DNA of 64,000 bases from Nelumbo lutea. Its lineage: Eukaryota; Streptophyta; Magnoliopsida; Proteales; Nelumbonaceae. Location: assembly GCA_022828595.1 (NCBI GenBank), contig JAKGHH010000003.1, positions 99,347,583 through 99,411,582 on the forward strand, in the 5' to 3' direction. Positions 35,604 to 48,300 of the stretch are shown in pieces (within the stretch, counting starts at the first letter, position 1; each line of letters opens with the position of its first letter). The position numbers and the translations under genes were made by a program. The notes under the pieces were generated by a model. It was not told the origin of the DNA. It ran no database searches and worked only from the letters and a program-made list of their open reading frames with translations.

Positions 35604-35682
35604 ACCCTATTGGAAATAGATCATTTTGATTATGATTCCAAGGGATTTTGATTCTAATTCTGATTGTGAACCATATGGACCC
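35604..35682. mobile_element. Tourist/Harbinger-like MITE (family T1), right part
   Basis: It continues the MITE interrupted at 24718 ('accctattggaaatagatca' to 'gtgaaccatatggaccc') and ends before TTG, one base off the left TTA. Joined to 24472-24718, less one acc, it restores a family member of normal layout. Confidence 0.8.
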
Positions 35683-35685
35683 TTG

Positions 35686-37389
35686 TCGTTTTCCAAGAGT
35701 AAGAGATTGAATCAAGTAGCATTTCTTAGATATCATCAACCACTTATGACTCTCTCGGCTTAACATCAGAATACTTCAAACCCTGAGTTACTAAATTAGA
35801 TAGACAATTCTCTAGCTGCTCCTACTTGTCGATAGATGGAATTTTAACTATGACGATGTTTGGAAAGTTTTTCGTGTTAGGAAGGTCGAAAATTAGTCCT
35901 TTTCCATTTTGTAATCAAAAGTTGGAAAGATTAGAAGACGTGTGCACAAAAATTACCAAAAAGACTGAAAATGTTGAATTTTGGGAAGATTCAAATGAAA
36001 CTTTATGATCTTTCAATGTGATAAATTGCCTCTAAACGCATTTTTAAAAGTCTAATAGACCGAGTTGCTTACCAAACAATCTTTATCTTTAAAGGTAAGA
36101 CCCTAAAAGCTCAATACATCTTTTATAAAATTGAAAATACATATAAATTTATAAATTAAAAATAAATTATTAAAAGTTAAAATAATAATTAAAATAGTAA
36201 TAAAGTCCATGAAGCAATGAAAAAAATATTTAATAATTAGCAAATTAATATCTTAAAACTATTAAAATATTTAATAATTAATATAAATTAATAAAAAAAT
36301 AAAAAAATATTTATTAATATCTTAAAACCATTAAATACAAATTAATTATAAAAAATAAAAATAAAATTGGAAAGTAGAAAGACGGGGGAGAGGGTATTAA
36401 CCGTCGTTGCTGATAGTTGCAGTGGCGGTGGTGGGAAGATAGGGGAGAGAGACCAATGAAACCAAACTCTACGCCCCATCGGAAGAAGAAAATGGGAGAA
36501 CAAAAAGAAAAAATCTATTCTAGTGATCAAACCTGTCGGAACCCTAAGGAGAAAAAAACACGATGTCCACTTAAAAAGTCTATTCTAGCGATCAAATGGT
36601 TTTTTGGCGATTAACTAAGAGCAATAATCTCCATCTCTCTCTCTCTCTCTTTGCTGTCACAATTGTTGGCTTCAGAAAAAATGTGCTAGGAAACGAGTCA
36701 CTGATGGATCATCGGGAGAACGATAACCTAAATCATTGGGAGACTTGTCCAATGCATCACTAATGGTTAGGCATTCGTCGATCGGGCAATGCGACAAGTC
36801 CCTTTGTCGTTCAAGAGCTTGAATGAGAAGAAAATTGGGTTTAAAAAGGGACATGCATTGTCTATTCGAATATTATCAGGGGCATTTTAGACTTTTGGAC
36901 ACATCTGAAATGTGCTTGAGCGCATTCAGTGATGACTCACAGTGTAAACATTTCAGATCTGAAATTGTCTTTAATTTGTTATCAAACACCACCTTAATCT
37001 TCTAAGAATATAAAGGTCGAATAATTATGCATTAATTTGTTTCTGCCAAAATTTATAATAATCAGGAATGGAGGATTTGCGAAGCCACAATCAATTTGCC
37101 CTGAAGCATATTGCTGACATGGCGGAGACCATTACTCTCAATTATTCAGTCCATGAAGCTCTACCATGGATGTTAATTATCAATTAAGCTGGATTAGTTG
37201 ATGAAAGATAGTTTTACATAGGAATTTAAGCCACATAAAAGCCATAATGTTTTGGGCCTACATGAGTTCATCTACACAAGGTATTTTGTCACATATTGCT
37301 GCTACTCTACATGCATTTTCTCTTTACAACGAACACTGCAAGAGAGTGGTTTAATTTGCTCCTGGTTGGGATTACTAGCTCTTTACCCA
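35686..37389. other. Intergenic spacer
   Basis: AT-rich low-complexity DNA (36130-36360) and a (CT)n run at about 36634-36651. The short direct repeat 'tctattctag(t/c)gatcaaa' occurs at about 36515 and 36580. No gene is recognised. Confidence 0.5.
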
Positions 37390-37960
37390 GGTGTTGAAAA
37401 TCAGACCGGACTGGATGGTTGGACCAGTTGACTTGAGAATTAATCAGGTAATCGGTTCTATTTCATCCTAGAGCTGTTCTTTGGCAAAAAATTGTTGGTT
37501 TGGTTAGTGATCCATTGACCCGAGTGGTCGAACTGTTGACTTGTTGATTCAGACAATGATTTTTGACTTTTTTTTTTATTATAAGTATTTTTTTTTTATT
37601 TTTTAAAATCATAACAGGTCATCCATTCAAATTGAATAGTCAAACCGTTTGACCCTGAAATTGGTGGCCAAAACCAAGGTTTTTAAAACCAACTCGAACA
37701 ACGAATTGGTTAGGGGTCCGGTTCTCGGCTCAAATGGTCGGCCCATTCTGTCAAAAATTAAAAAAATAAAAAACGGTCAAAACCATTGAATGGTTCGAAC
37801 GGTTCAACTGCCCGGGTCAACGGTTTATTGACTAAATCAACATTTTTTGGCAAAAATCCGGTTTTGGGGAAAAATGGAACCAATCACCTGACTGGTTCCC
37901 AGTTTTTCCAATCCGACCGTCTGGTCCGATCTGATTTTAAAAACCATCGCCAAAATGGTT
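37390..37960. repeat. Two adjoining copies of the CCGG hAT-type MITE family
   Basis: 37395-37680 (from 'gaaaatcagaccggactgg') and, in opposite orientation, about 37680-37950 (to 'ccgatctgattttaaaaacc') carry the family's interior blocks. They meet at 'aaggtttttaaaacc'. Target duplications were not resolved. Confidence 0.55.
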
Positions 37961-39189
37961 TCATGTCTGGTCCAATTTTTAATTGATAAACGTTTCCTAC
38001 AAATTTGTCTCAAAAAAAAATTCAAGATAAATTTGTTTTAAACATTTTTTTTTACAATTTAGTGCGAGTAGGTGACGTTAAACACCACAGTGAAAAAATG
38101 CTTATGATAAAAAAAGTTTATTTTTAAAGTTTTTCCGATAAAAGGTTTTCACATAACCCAAGAGAAACGTTTATCAATTTAGCGCTGAGTCGCACTGTTC
38201 TCCAAAAAACGCCATGAACACGCTACACTTCATTTACCGTGTCAGGGTGGCACGGGATAGATCCCAGGTCTCTACTCCTACGAGTCAGAGAACCTATCAA
38301 CTGAGTCACCATCAGTTGGCTTTTATAAGCGTCTGATAAGAGTTGATTATAAAAACATACGATTAAACAAATGGACCATCCATGTGACGATGAAACAAAT
38401 TTGTAGGACGGGGGTGATGATTTAGTGCTTAGGCTCTGTGTTCACCGAGTGTGCCTACCAGATTCGGACCAGGATAAGATAAGCCATACGAGAGAGGGTG
38501 AGAGGTGGATTACGGTTCTATCAAACTTGTGTTTAAGAGAGAAACACGTGGCATTATGAATAGTGGAATCAAAGTATAATCGGTGGCTCCACCCACCCGT
38601 TACCCGTAACGTCTTTTATTTTTTTTCCCTTTTTAATGGGTTACTGCTTCCCAATTTCATTATCAACATCCAAGACCAGGAAATATAAGATGCTCTAATC
38701 CCCCAAATACCCTTACGAAATATATCTAATTACCTCCGAATAACTCCTTTTGAAGCGGAACCCGGAAACAAACTTGCATTTGACTGATGACTAAGCCAAT
38801 AACCGAGTGACCACTTAGAAGGGATGATAATTGGGCGGGTTTTGGGGTAAGGATTGCAATTTCCACTCTACCCTGCGGGTATCTTATCTCAATGGGGTGA
38901 ATTTTTTTTGTTCAAAAAATAGATTTTAAGACAGGTATGGATTTTGGGATTTTACAACCCGTGGTATGGATACCGTAGGGTATTAGGTTAAACCTGACCT
39001 TCTCCAACCTGCATATTATTGAGAGGCATGTGAATTTATGCATTAGGTATTACATTTAATAATATTTTGAATTTTATGTAAGGATAATTAGTAGGATTTT
39101 GATGCTTGTTTATGTTATTTTATTTGTTTATTGCTTATATATATCAAAAAATAATAAAAAATTAGAAACGGGTTCTAAACCCAACCCAA
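37961..39189. other. Spacer upstream of the PPDK gene
   Basis: Contains tRNA-like A/B-box fragments at about 38210-38330 and 38410-38470, judged to be remnants, not genes. No coding sequence is recognised. Confidence 0.4.
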
Positions 39190-39495
39190 CCCACCCTCAA
39201 ATACACGAAGAATAGGATTGGAGAGGGTTTTGCATTTTCATATATGGGGGAGAGTTTGAACTTTGAAAATCCAACCTATTACTACTTTTGGGGAGGGTAT
39301 GGGTTGAGAGGTCCAGGGAGGTGGGTAATGTTTCGAATTTACAAAACTCTCCCTGAACACACTACATTGCCATCCCTAGTTTTTCTGTTTTTTTTTGGGG
39401 GTGTAAATTCCAAAAGTAATTGTGAATTGGAATTTTAGAATCCAAACCCTTTTTTACATGAAAATGCAAAACCCTTCCCACATTTGAGGGTGGGG
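39190..39495. repeat. 306-bp inverted-repeat element near the PPDK promoter
   Basis: The outer arms CCCACCCTCAAAT (39190-39202) and ATTTGAGGGTGGGG (39482-39495) are complements. Inner arms 'gttttgcattttcatat' (39227-39243) and 'catgaaaatgcaaaac' (about 39457-39473) continue the symmetry. It is MITE-like; no duplication was found. It lies about 400 bp upstream of the inferred PPDK transcription start. Confidence 0.6.
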
Positions 39496-39876
39496 CAGAT
39501 CATATTGTTGGATTCAATTCAAAACACACACCACCCCCCAAAAATAAACCATTTTTCAAGCAAAAGAAAAAAATGTGAACAAGAGTTGGTGGAGGGTGGA
39601 GGAGGGAAAGGCGTGTGAAACGTGAATGATTGATGATAGGGGCATTATGGTAAATTAATAAATGCTGAGGAGTTTATCTCCGTCGAGGGTGAGATAAAGT
39701 ATTTGTGTGACTGTGTGTCCCGTCTAATTACTCCATCAGTCCTCAACCTCCTCCTTCCCATCCTCAGAAAATAGTGACGGCAAGCAAATTGCCTAGGAAT
39801 CAGGGATATAGTTGGAATTTAGTAGCTGGGTCAGACTTTGTATATCCTTCTTTCTTCTCTCTCCGTTATTTTTCTG

Positions 39877-40004
39877 CTATTTAACACAAGCCTGATCATT
39901 CGCCATTTTCATTCCTCAACGTTGGGAATATTACAAGGCTACGGATTAAAGCTTCGGAAGTACACGATCTGCGCACTCTATCTATCTATCTATCCATCGC
40001 TGAG
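39877..40004 (+). promoter_or_regulatory. PPDK: Core promoter and first 5'-UTR exon of PPDK
   Basis: A weak TATA-like ctatttaac (about 39877-39885) precedes a CT-rich start region. An untranslated exon would run from about 39910 to 40004, ending TGAG|GTAAGT, a strong donor. The paired acceptor is at 42357. Position and splice sites are seen; linkage to PPDK is inferred. Confidence 0.5.
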
Positions 40005-42357
40005 GTAAGTTGATTTACTTTTTTAAAATTTTCCTTCTCGTTTTCTTTTGTATTCAATTCGTCGTTTATAGAAATCGGTAGGATGTTCACAAAAACACGA
40101 TCATGATGATCATGCTTTTCTTTTGTCCCTTCATTCATGTCTTCTCCTCTGCAATCCGATATCTGAAAGATCAATATATTGATATTCAAGTAGAACTGAT
40201 TAGAATTCTATTCATCTTCTCCTTCTGTGAATCATTTGAGCCTGAAATGATCGATAAATAATTAAATAGTGAACATTTTCACTACTCTCTGTATTCATTT
40301 TTCTTGAATTGAGAAGGAAATCAATGCCTTCTCAAGAAGAAAAAGAACAAAAAAAAGGATCGCTCATACAAAACATTACAGTGTATCGGAGCTTGAAATG
40401 ATCACTATCAGTTTTGCTCTTTGGAACTGCCGTCTTAACGCCAACGCTATATTGGTGATTGCCTGATTGGTGAATCAACACTGCGATCTTTTACATATTG
40501 TGATATCATCTTCTGACAATATGTAAAGAAAAGAAATGAACACAAATCTTCCTGTCCTGGTTTTTGAGACTGTTGTCGTTTTTCTAAGAAAATGGCGCAT
40601 GTCAGAACCACACGCATTTTTAACATATTTTGGTTAATCAGTAACCCCTTATATATATATTATTTACTAATTAGTCCAAGATTGAAAGATTGTACTTTAA
40701 CGGCCATAGAATTATAGAAATTAGCCAGCACTGTTAGATACCAATCTCTCTGCCTACAATAGAAAAAAGGCGTGTCAACAATATTCTGTTGTGGGCCTCT
40801 TGAATTTTATGCTCAGTATGTAGGGCGAGATGTGATCTTATTACGTTATACTAATCATGAAATCTAGATCACCTGTCAGCAAAGCATATTCCAACACTAT
40901 CAACATCATCTGACACTACATTACGGTAGATGAACAGTGTCAGATCAAGATCATAGGGTGTTACCGTGTTAGTACGTATTTTCTTTCGGTCCCACTCTCG
41001 AGAGTTCTTCTCATAAGTCATACTATACCCGCCCTCATCCTGGAGACTGCGTTATACTCTAAGAATCTGGTGAAGTCCAGGTCTTATACTCTTATTGATA
41101 GAACTACTCGAAATCACGTTGCAGCGTGAATGTGGACCAACCGGACCCAATTTGCACATGCGTCGTGAGGGTTTTATAAACTGTGTTGAACTGTTTTCTT
41201 TCTAAATTGGATGGATGGTCTGGCCGTCTGGGGATTGGGTTGCATTCGGGGGTTGAAATTAGGAAATGCAACTTGGTCCGGGTTAGCCCGAATTCAAGCT
41301 AAAAAAAGTCAAGTTGGATTGGAGCAGTTGAAGTTTCGGTTCGGGTTAAAGTTTCAATTATAATTGTGTCTTATCATATTAGAACCGAAATTTCTTATTA
41401 ATAATTAGGTTGGTTTTGGGTCTGGTATGGTCCAAGTAATGGTAGATCTGGTCCCGATAAAAAGGAGACCGGACCAAACCCAGTGATGGGCCCATTATGT
41501 AGCGGGCCTTTTGATATTCGATCTGCTATTGGATATGGGCATTTTCCCTATGTTTGTTGACTGGATCTTCTTTATGTTCGAGTTTCAAATATCTATCAAG
41601 TAGATGGCGTTGGGCTTGGCTTTATACTGTTTTGGGCCTGGGCTTTGGACTGTTCCCATTTGGTTAAATCCAAGTTTCACAAACCCATATAACAACAAAA
41701 ATGTTAAATTGAAATGAAGAATGTATGTCTGTGCAATAAATATTACATTGACTTACCAAAGAATATTAAGAATTAAGTTGTAAAGAAATTAAAGATACAG
41801 TAGTATTGCCTATACGTTATGTTTTCAAAACAATTGTTGGATTGGACTATGATACCTGAAAGATATGATACTGGAAAAATTTACGGCCAATCAATAAAAG
41901 GTGAACAATCAGGTGATATTCATCAAAATGCCAAAAAGATAAAAAGTCATGATATGAAAAAGGCTTTGACCAATTATAATTTTCCATAAATTTTAGCGAA
42001 AACTCACCTAATTGGTTGGTTGTAAGTTTTTCTAATATCATGACTTTCTAGCATCGTAGTCGAACCCTTCATTACAGGATGCTTTGATTGGCATCGTAGT
42101 TGAATCCTTCATTACAGGATGCTTTGATTGGACAAAATTCTTCTGCACCGTGTTTTTCCGGGTATAATAGATTTTCCCTTGTTTTTTTATCCTTTTTAGT
42201 ATCCCACAGTCCCACTCCAAACAAATGAAATGAAAAATGGAAAATTATTTGTTATTGGAAGGGTTAAATATACGGTTTATGACTTTATGCATGGATGGCT
42301 CAGCTGTTTCATCTGCTTCATCTGTTTCATCTGTTTCATCTGTTCTGTTTTAAGCAG
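40005..42357 (+). other. Probable 2.35-kb 5'-UTR intron of PPDK
   Basis: It begins GTAAGT and ends with a long pyrimidine tract made of repeated 'tcatctgttt' units followed by TTTTAAGCAG. No coding is supported inside. The middle (about 41.1-41.7 kb) holds GT-rich dispersed repeat-like sequence. Confidence 0.5.
42051..42130. repeat. 40-bp tandem duplication
   Basis: The unit 42051-42090 recurs at 42091-42130 with three substitutions ('gcatcgtagtcgaaccctt' against 'gcatcgtagttgaatcctt'). It lies about 230 bp before the acceptor of the leader intron. Confidence 0.95.
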
Positions 42358-42387
42358 AGGGGAGTGGGATCAGGAAACAAAGTGGAA

Positions 42388-45300
42388 ATGTCTACGGTGA
42401 TCAAAGGTATGCTTGTAGGGTCCATCCCCGACGTCTACAATCAAAGGCATCATCTGAAGGACAAGAACATGGAACACACCGGTTTGCAGCCCACAGAAAG
42501 TGGTTTCTCTGTTAGCTTCCACCGGCTGGGCTTGAACTCGGCTCAAGACGAACGCATCATGATTAACTCCCGATTCCCATACTCGAAGGCTAAGAGATGC
42601 GTGGCGCCACTCCGAAGCCGATACCGATGCCGAGCCGTCCTGACTTCCGAGCCAGTGCCGACTTCTGAGCCAATGCCCACCATTATTAAGAAGGTACATG
42701 GTTGAGCTTATATGTTATGTTACTAAGGTGAAGAGAGGTGGCAATTGGCATACGTATCTTGTCTGCCTTTGTCCAATCAGAATTTATTGGGTACTTGGGC
42801 CCACGTGGAAGCTTGAACGACCATTTCCCATTTGTGAATAGGGTGAGGGTCCTCTTGATGTTCAGCATTCACTGGGAAAGAAATTTGTAACTTGTACCTC
42901 TAGGTGTTAGAGTTAACGAGTCATGTACACGGGTAGGGGTGAGCATGGGGTCGATTAGGTTCAGTGTCAAGGAAGAACCTGGAACCTATTTTATAGTGAT
43001 CATTTTCATGTTTTTGAAATCGAAAATTATCCTACCAAAATCAGATCTGGGGTTGGTTTAAGCTTGGTGGTATCGGGATCGATTCCAAGAACTTGTTCTT
43101 AAAAAAAATGAACATATTCTTTAAAAATTTAATAATAATATAAATAAAATAGTTCAAAACTTATCATTATAATTAAATTTTGTAATATCTTTTACATTAG
43201 TTATTATACACATTCACATATTAAAATAAAGATAAATGATCAAATCACTTAGGGGATTCAATGGTCAAGTGTAACCACGAGTCCAAATCTTTACATCCTC
43301 AAAATATATTGGGATTTATTTCAAGACAACTTCCACCAAGACCAATTCAGGTTGATTCTTTAGGTTGATTTAAGGTAAACCCTTCTTGGAACCAGCCTAG
43401 GTGGAGGAACCTTATTGGGTAAGGGTAACAAATTGGATATAACCGGTTTAAGATCAAATTCATTCAGTGTCAGATACAACTTACCCATTTGCTCACCTTA
43501 TATATGATGGATGTAATCATGAAGATTGCCTACAAGCTGAACACACTAGAATACAACGTGGGTACTTGTGCCACAATTGTACGATTAGTATCATGATTCA
43601 TGAAGGTATTTATTACCTATAGCCTAGTAGTCGTAGGTAATGTGGTCTTTCTTTCATTTTTAATGGCTGCTTCATCTAACTAAGATGTGTCTTTATTTGG
43701 GTTTTGATCATTCTTGTTTGCTTTTAATTTGCGCACAACAGCGAGTGTTTACTTTTGGCAAGGGAAGGAGCGAAGGAAACAAGGGCATGAAATCATTGGT
43801 AAGTAATCCTCTTCTAGCATCCTGCACCTCTAGTGTGAGTTCGCAATTGACGATAACATTCTCCCATAGAGGTTGTCAATGGATCGGTTCTAGCTGATAG
43901 AATTGAACCGATCATATCAGCTCTGATTTTGTGGTTTGTGTCTTGATTAATAATTGAACTGAGATTGGTTAGTATAGTTGGATTTAATGGCTCAGACCCG
44001 ATTAGCACGATTAATAGTCAGTCTGGGACTGGTCCATTTTATAGATTAATAATGGGGCTACGTATAATTGGATCTTAAATCAGGTTCTATTTTGTAGAAT
44101 TAATAATCAGTTGAGGTTGGTCCTTCCTGTCTGGAATCAGACCCAATCTATAGATAGCTTTATTCTCCCGATGAAAGTAATGGAATTCACCTTTCGGCAA
44201 TTCAAAAAGTTAGGTCAGTGTGGGTCCTAACTCCGAAATCCTAGGAGGACAAATTTGAAAGCTTGAAATTCCAAGGCCGTGATTTCACGGTTTTGGCCCA
44301 GTATACTTTTTAGTGGAGTAAACTGATTTACTCCCAACTTGAAATATACCAGACTACTGTACAAGTGTGGTAAATATCATACATAAGAGCTTTTATTAAT
44401 GCGTCATCACCTTTTCACTTGTCATTCATCCGTTAATGTGATTCCTATACCTTGTCTCCTAATTAATCTTTGTATTGCAGTTGGGTGGGAAAGGAGCAAA
44501 CCTTGCAGAGATGGCAAGCATTGGGTTATCCGTACCACCAGGTCTCACAATATCAACAGAGGCATGCCAAGACTACCAGCAGAATGGAAAAATTTTGCCA
44601 GAATGCCTGTGGGAGGAGATATTAGAGGCTTTGAAGAGCGTGGAGAAGGAAATGGGAGCTTTTCTTGGTGATCCTTCTAAGCCCCTCCTCCTCTCTGTGC
44701 GATCAGGAGCTGCGGTAAGCGTCTCATGTATGATCTATCTAGTTGGGTTGCTTTAGTGGAACTAAACAAATACGAACATTCCACGTGACAAGATGGTAGG
44801 GTACCACATATTTCTTGTCAGCATCATCACCATTCACTCGGAGGCCACTGTGGAACTTTCTATGCTGAACAAAGCCCGTTCAATTTCGGGATTGAACTGG
44901 TTTCGAGAGTAATGTTTAGTGCACTAAATGATCCATTATTGGATTAATTGGGAATTACTAATTAAGAGTATTCTTTTGTTCTTTCATGTAGATATCCATG
45001 CCTGGCATGATGGACACTGTCCTTAACCTTGGTCTCAATGATGAAGTGGTTGGTGGTTTGGCTGCGAAGAGCGGAGAGCGCTTTGCTTACGACTCATACA
45101 GACGTTTTCTAGACATGTTCGGAGATGTTGTAAGTGATGTCCATGGATGCACGGAGTTCATAGACATATATTAATCATTTTATTCGCAAAGCTAATCAAT
45201 AGTTCTTTATTTTTGTATGTAGCATTCACAAAAATTCTAAAATTGATGTTTTTATTAAGTGGGTTTCTGTTAATTCTCTCACTTGTGTTGTTGCATTTTT

Positions 45301-48300
45301 GTGTTTGTCTAATAGCCCAACTAAAGGTTTTAACTAATGTCTTCTTTACCTAGTATTTTATCTGAGAGTTGCAAATTCACGTATGAAATGTCTGAGTGCT
45401 ACATGAAATCTAATTATTTGGTTTTAGTTTTCATTGCATATGAAAATTCACAATATTATTACAACAAAAGAAAAATGTCATCAGTTCCAGTTATTAAAAA
45501 AAGGAGAACGGAAATGAATTCATTGCTTGAAATCGTCAAATTATCTCATTTCCATCTTTAGTTTGCAAGATTGAACATTTGTTGATTCATATACAACTGA
45601 AAACCACAATATTGAAATTCCAACCAAGGTGCATCTTGTTCTGAATTGCCTTTATTTAATACTTCACCTAATTGTTGTAGCCTGTCTTAACCTTATCTAA
45701 TTGTTCCATGATTGGAGGTCATGGGCATTCCACACTCATTATTTGAGGAGAAGTTAGAAAACCTGAAGACTACAAAAGGAGTTCAACTTGACACTGACCT
45801 AACAGCTGCTGATCTTAAAGAGGTTGTGGCACAGTACAAGAAAGTCTACCTCGCAGCCAACGGTGAAGAGTTTCCTTCAGGTACCTCTCTCTCAGGCTAA
45901 TTTCATTCAGCCAAATAGTATTGGTGTAGTTCTATTATTTTCTGTAAGGAGTATGCAAAAACTTATATTAGTTGCTTGCCTGTATCTGCAGACCCAAAAA
46001 AGCAGTTACAATTAGCTGTCAAAGCAGTCTTTGATTCTTGGGACAGTCCAAGGGCCATCAAGTATAGGAGCATCAACCAAATAACTGGATTGAAGGGGAC
46101 TGCTGTCAACATTCAATCTATGGTTTTTGGAAACATGGGGAAAACTTCTGGAACAGGTGTTCTCTTCACTAGGAACCCAAGCACTGGGGAGAAGAAGCTG
46201 TATGGTGAATTTCTTATCAATGCTCAGGTGCACAAAATCTTATTTCCATCCTAGCCTTTCTTGTTTATATATATTTAGAGCATCTTTTCCTATTGGATTT
46301 ATTGTTGAGTCATCTGATAGTTAAACTCATGGGGAAATCGTGGCTTTTATTTATGCAGGGAGAGGATGTAGTTGCTGGAATTCGAACACCGGAGGACCTG
46401 GACACCATGAAGCAATGCATGCCTGAAGCTTATAAGGAACTTGTGGAAAACTGTAAAATTCTGGAGAAACACTACAAAGATATGATGGTAAAATATTTCA
46501 GTACGAGATCCTTCTTTACTGAGTTGATGGCTTCTTGTTTTAAGTGTTCCATTGGGATCTAAATCACATATTTTCTCTTAGTTTACAGTACATGCCAAAC
46601 TAGTATTTTAGAGAGGGAATGTGCTTCATGTGTTTCTGAGATTTTGTCAGGACAATACTTCAGAAAAATCATATAGGGTGACATGCAAGCCCACAATTAT
46701 TTAGGGAACTATGACCCAGGAGGCATATTAATATCAGTTTTGCTTCAAATTACCGCCTTGTGAAAAATAAATAAATAATGGTACCTTGATACTAGGGATC
46801 TAAGTCACACTTTTCTTCTCAATTGGAGAAAGGGAACTATGTACTAGCTCCAACATGGCTTTCAAGTTGCTTTTGAAGGAATGAATCTTTTATACTCAGA
46901 TTTATGGCATAATAATGATTGTGAGCTCAAGGTAAGTTGCAAAAAATTAGATGGCATCCATTACGGGTATCTGAGAAAAAAGTATCAGTTTGCATGCCAA
47001 GGTAATAACATAATAAAAAAGATCTTTTTTTTTTTTGGAAAAACATAATTAACAAATTCGACAACAGAGGAAAAATTCTTTAGTTAAGGTTAACATTTTG
47101 ATTCATTTACAGTATTTAAAATTGGTTATAATGCTAATAAATGGACCAAAAAAGACATGACATTTACACTGTAGGTTGCAGGCTTTAAAGGAAAGCTTGC
47201 TGTGATGGAGACTTACTAACGTTTTAAAATTCCTAAACAATTTGAACATTATAAATAAGTATTAATTTAAATAACTACAAAAAGTATCTATTACTGTTTT
47301 TATTTCTTTGACTGAAACGTTGCTGCTGATCAGAAAATCAGGCACATGGGTTCTATATACGGCAAGCCCCAAGGAGTACAATCTGCAATTAATGCATCCT
47401 GCATTTTTTGAAACAAGACCAATGGGATTTGGATTTAAGACTGTAAGGAGGTACCTTGACCTTGATGCCAATAAATTTCATGTCCTTCAATTCAGCTTAA
47501 GACAAGCCTAAAAGTGTAACTTCATGTCTCTTAAGAAATTGTAGAACATAACAACAGAATTTTATATTTGAAATGCTGCTCCCCTCCCTCCCTTAATTTT
47601 TAGTATCTTGATGCTCATCTTCAAATTTTGACATGAAGTCATGTGACTATATTGCTAGGATATTTTTGACTAATTATTTTCCTTTTAGTTTTAGATAGCT
47701 TCTACTACTGAGATGGTTTTCCATTTATGATCATAGGATATCGAATTTACAGTTCAAGAAAATAGGCTGTGGATGTTGCAATGCCGATCAGGGAAGAGAA
47801 CTGGAAGAGGTGCTGTAAAGATTGCAGTTGACATGGTTAAAGAAGATCTTGTTGATATTCGTTCTTCTATTAAGATGGTGGAGCCACAACATCTTGACCA
47901 ACTTCTTCACCCACAGGTATACATATTAAAGAGAATTGGGCATGATATAAAAATAATAATACTGACATTGACCTTCTAACTTGTTTTAGTGGATACTGAC
48001 TCCTACCATAATTATCACCTACTTTAGATTACTTGTTCATTTAGGAGGAATTAGTACAGTATTGGTGGAATGTAACTGAACTTCTTGGACTGAGAACACC
48101 ACCGTAACCCTGGGTGCATGAAGTTTATACACATTACTCTTTTGCATATCTTATTCTGTTTATAAAATCACATTGCATTATAAATTATGATAATCCTATG
48201 TTTATATGCATGTTTTGAAACATGAGGTTTCCCAGATGCACTCATGCACATACAGTTAATGATACATTTAGCATCTTTTATTAGTCCCAATGTCCATCCA

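Noticed and set aside
38205..38335. tRNA-like sequence on the minus strand with A-box and B-box look-alikes
   Set aside because: The acceptor stem does not pair, the T-loop lacks a proper TTC/GTTCRA core, and a similar fragment recurs near 38.4 kb. It is more likely a tRNA-derived SINE remnant or chance.
42295..42387. Upstream in-frame ATG of PPDK giving a Leu/His/Phe-repeat leader
   Set aside because: The stretch is the pyrimidine tract before a strong TTTTAAGCAG acceptor, so it is most likely intron. The ATG at 42388 lies 30 bp inside the exon.
42295..42705. Minus-strand open frames overlapping the PPDK first exon and other exons
   Set aside because: They are shadows of real coding sequence; the plus-strand frame is conserved and splices correctly.
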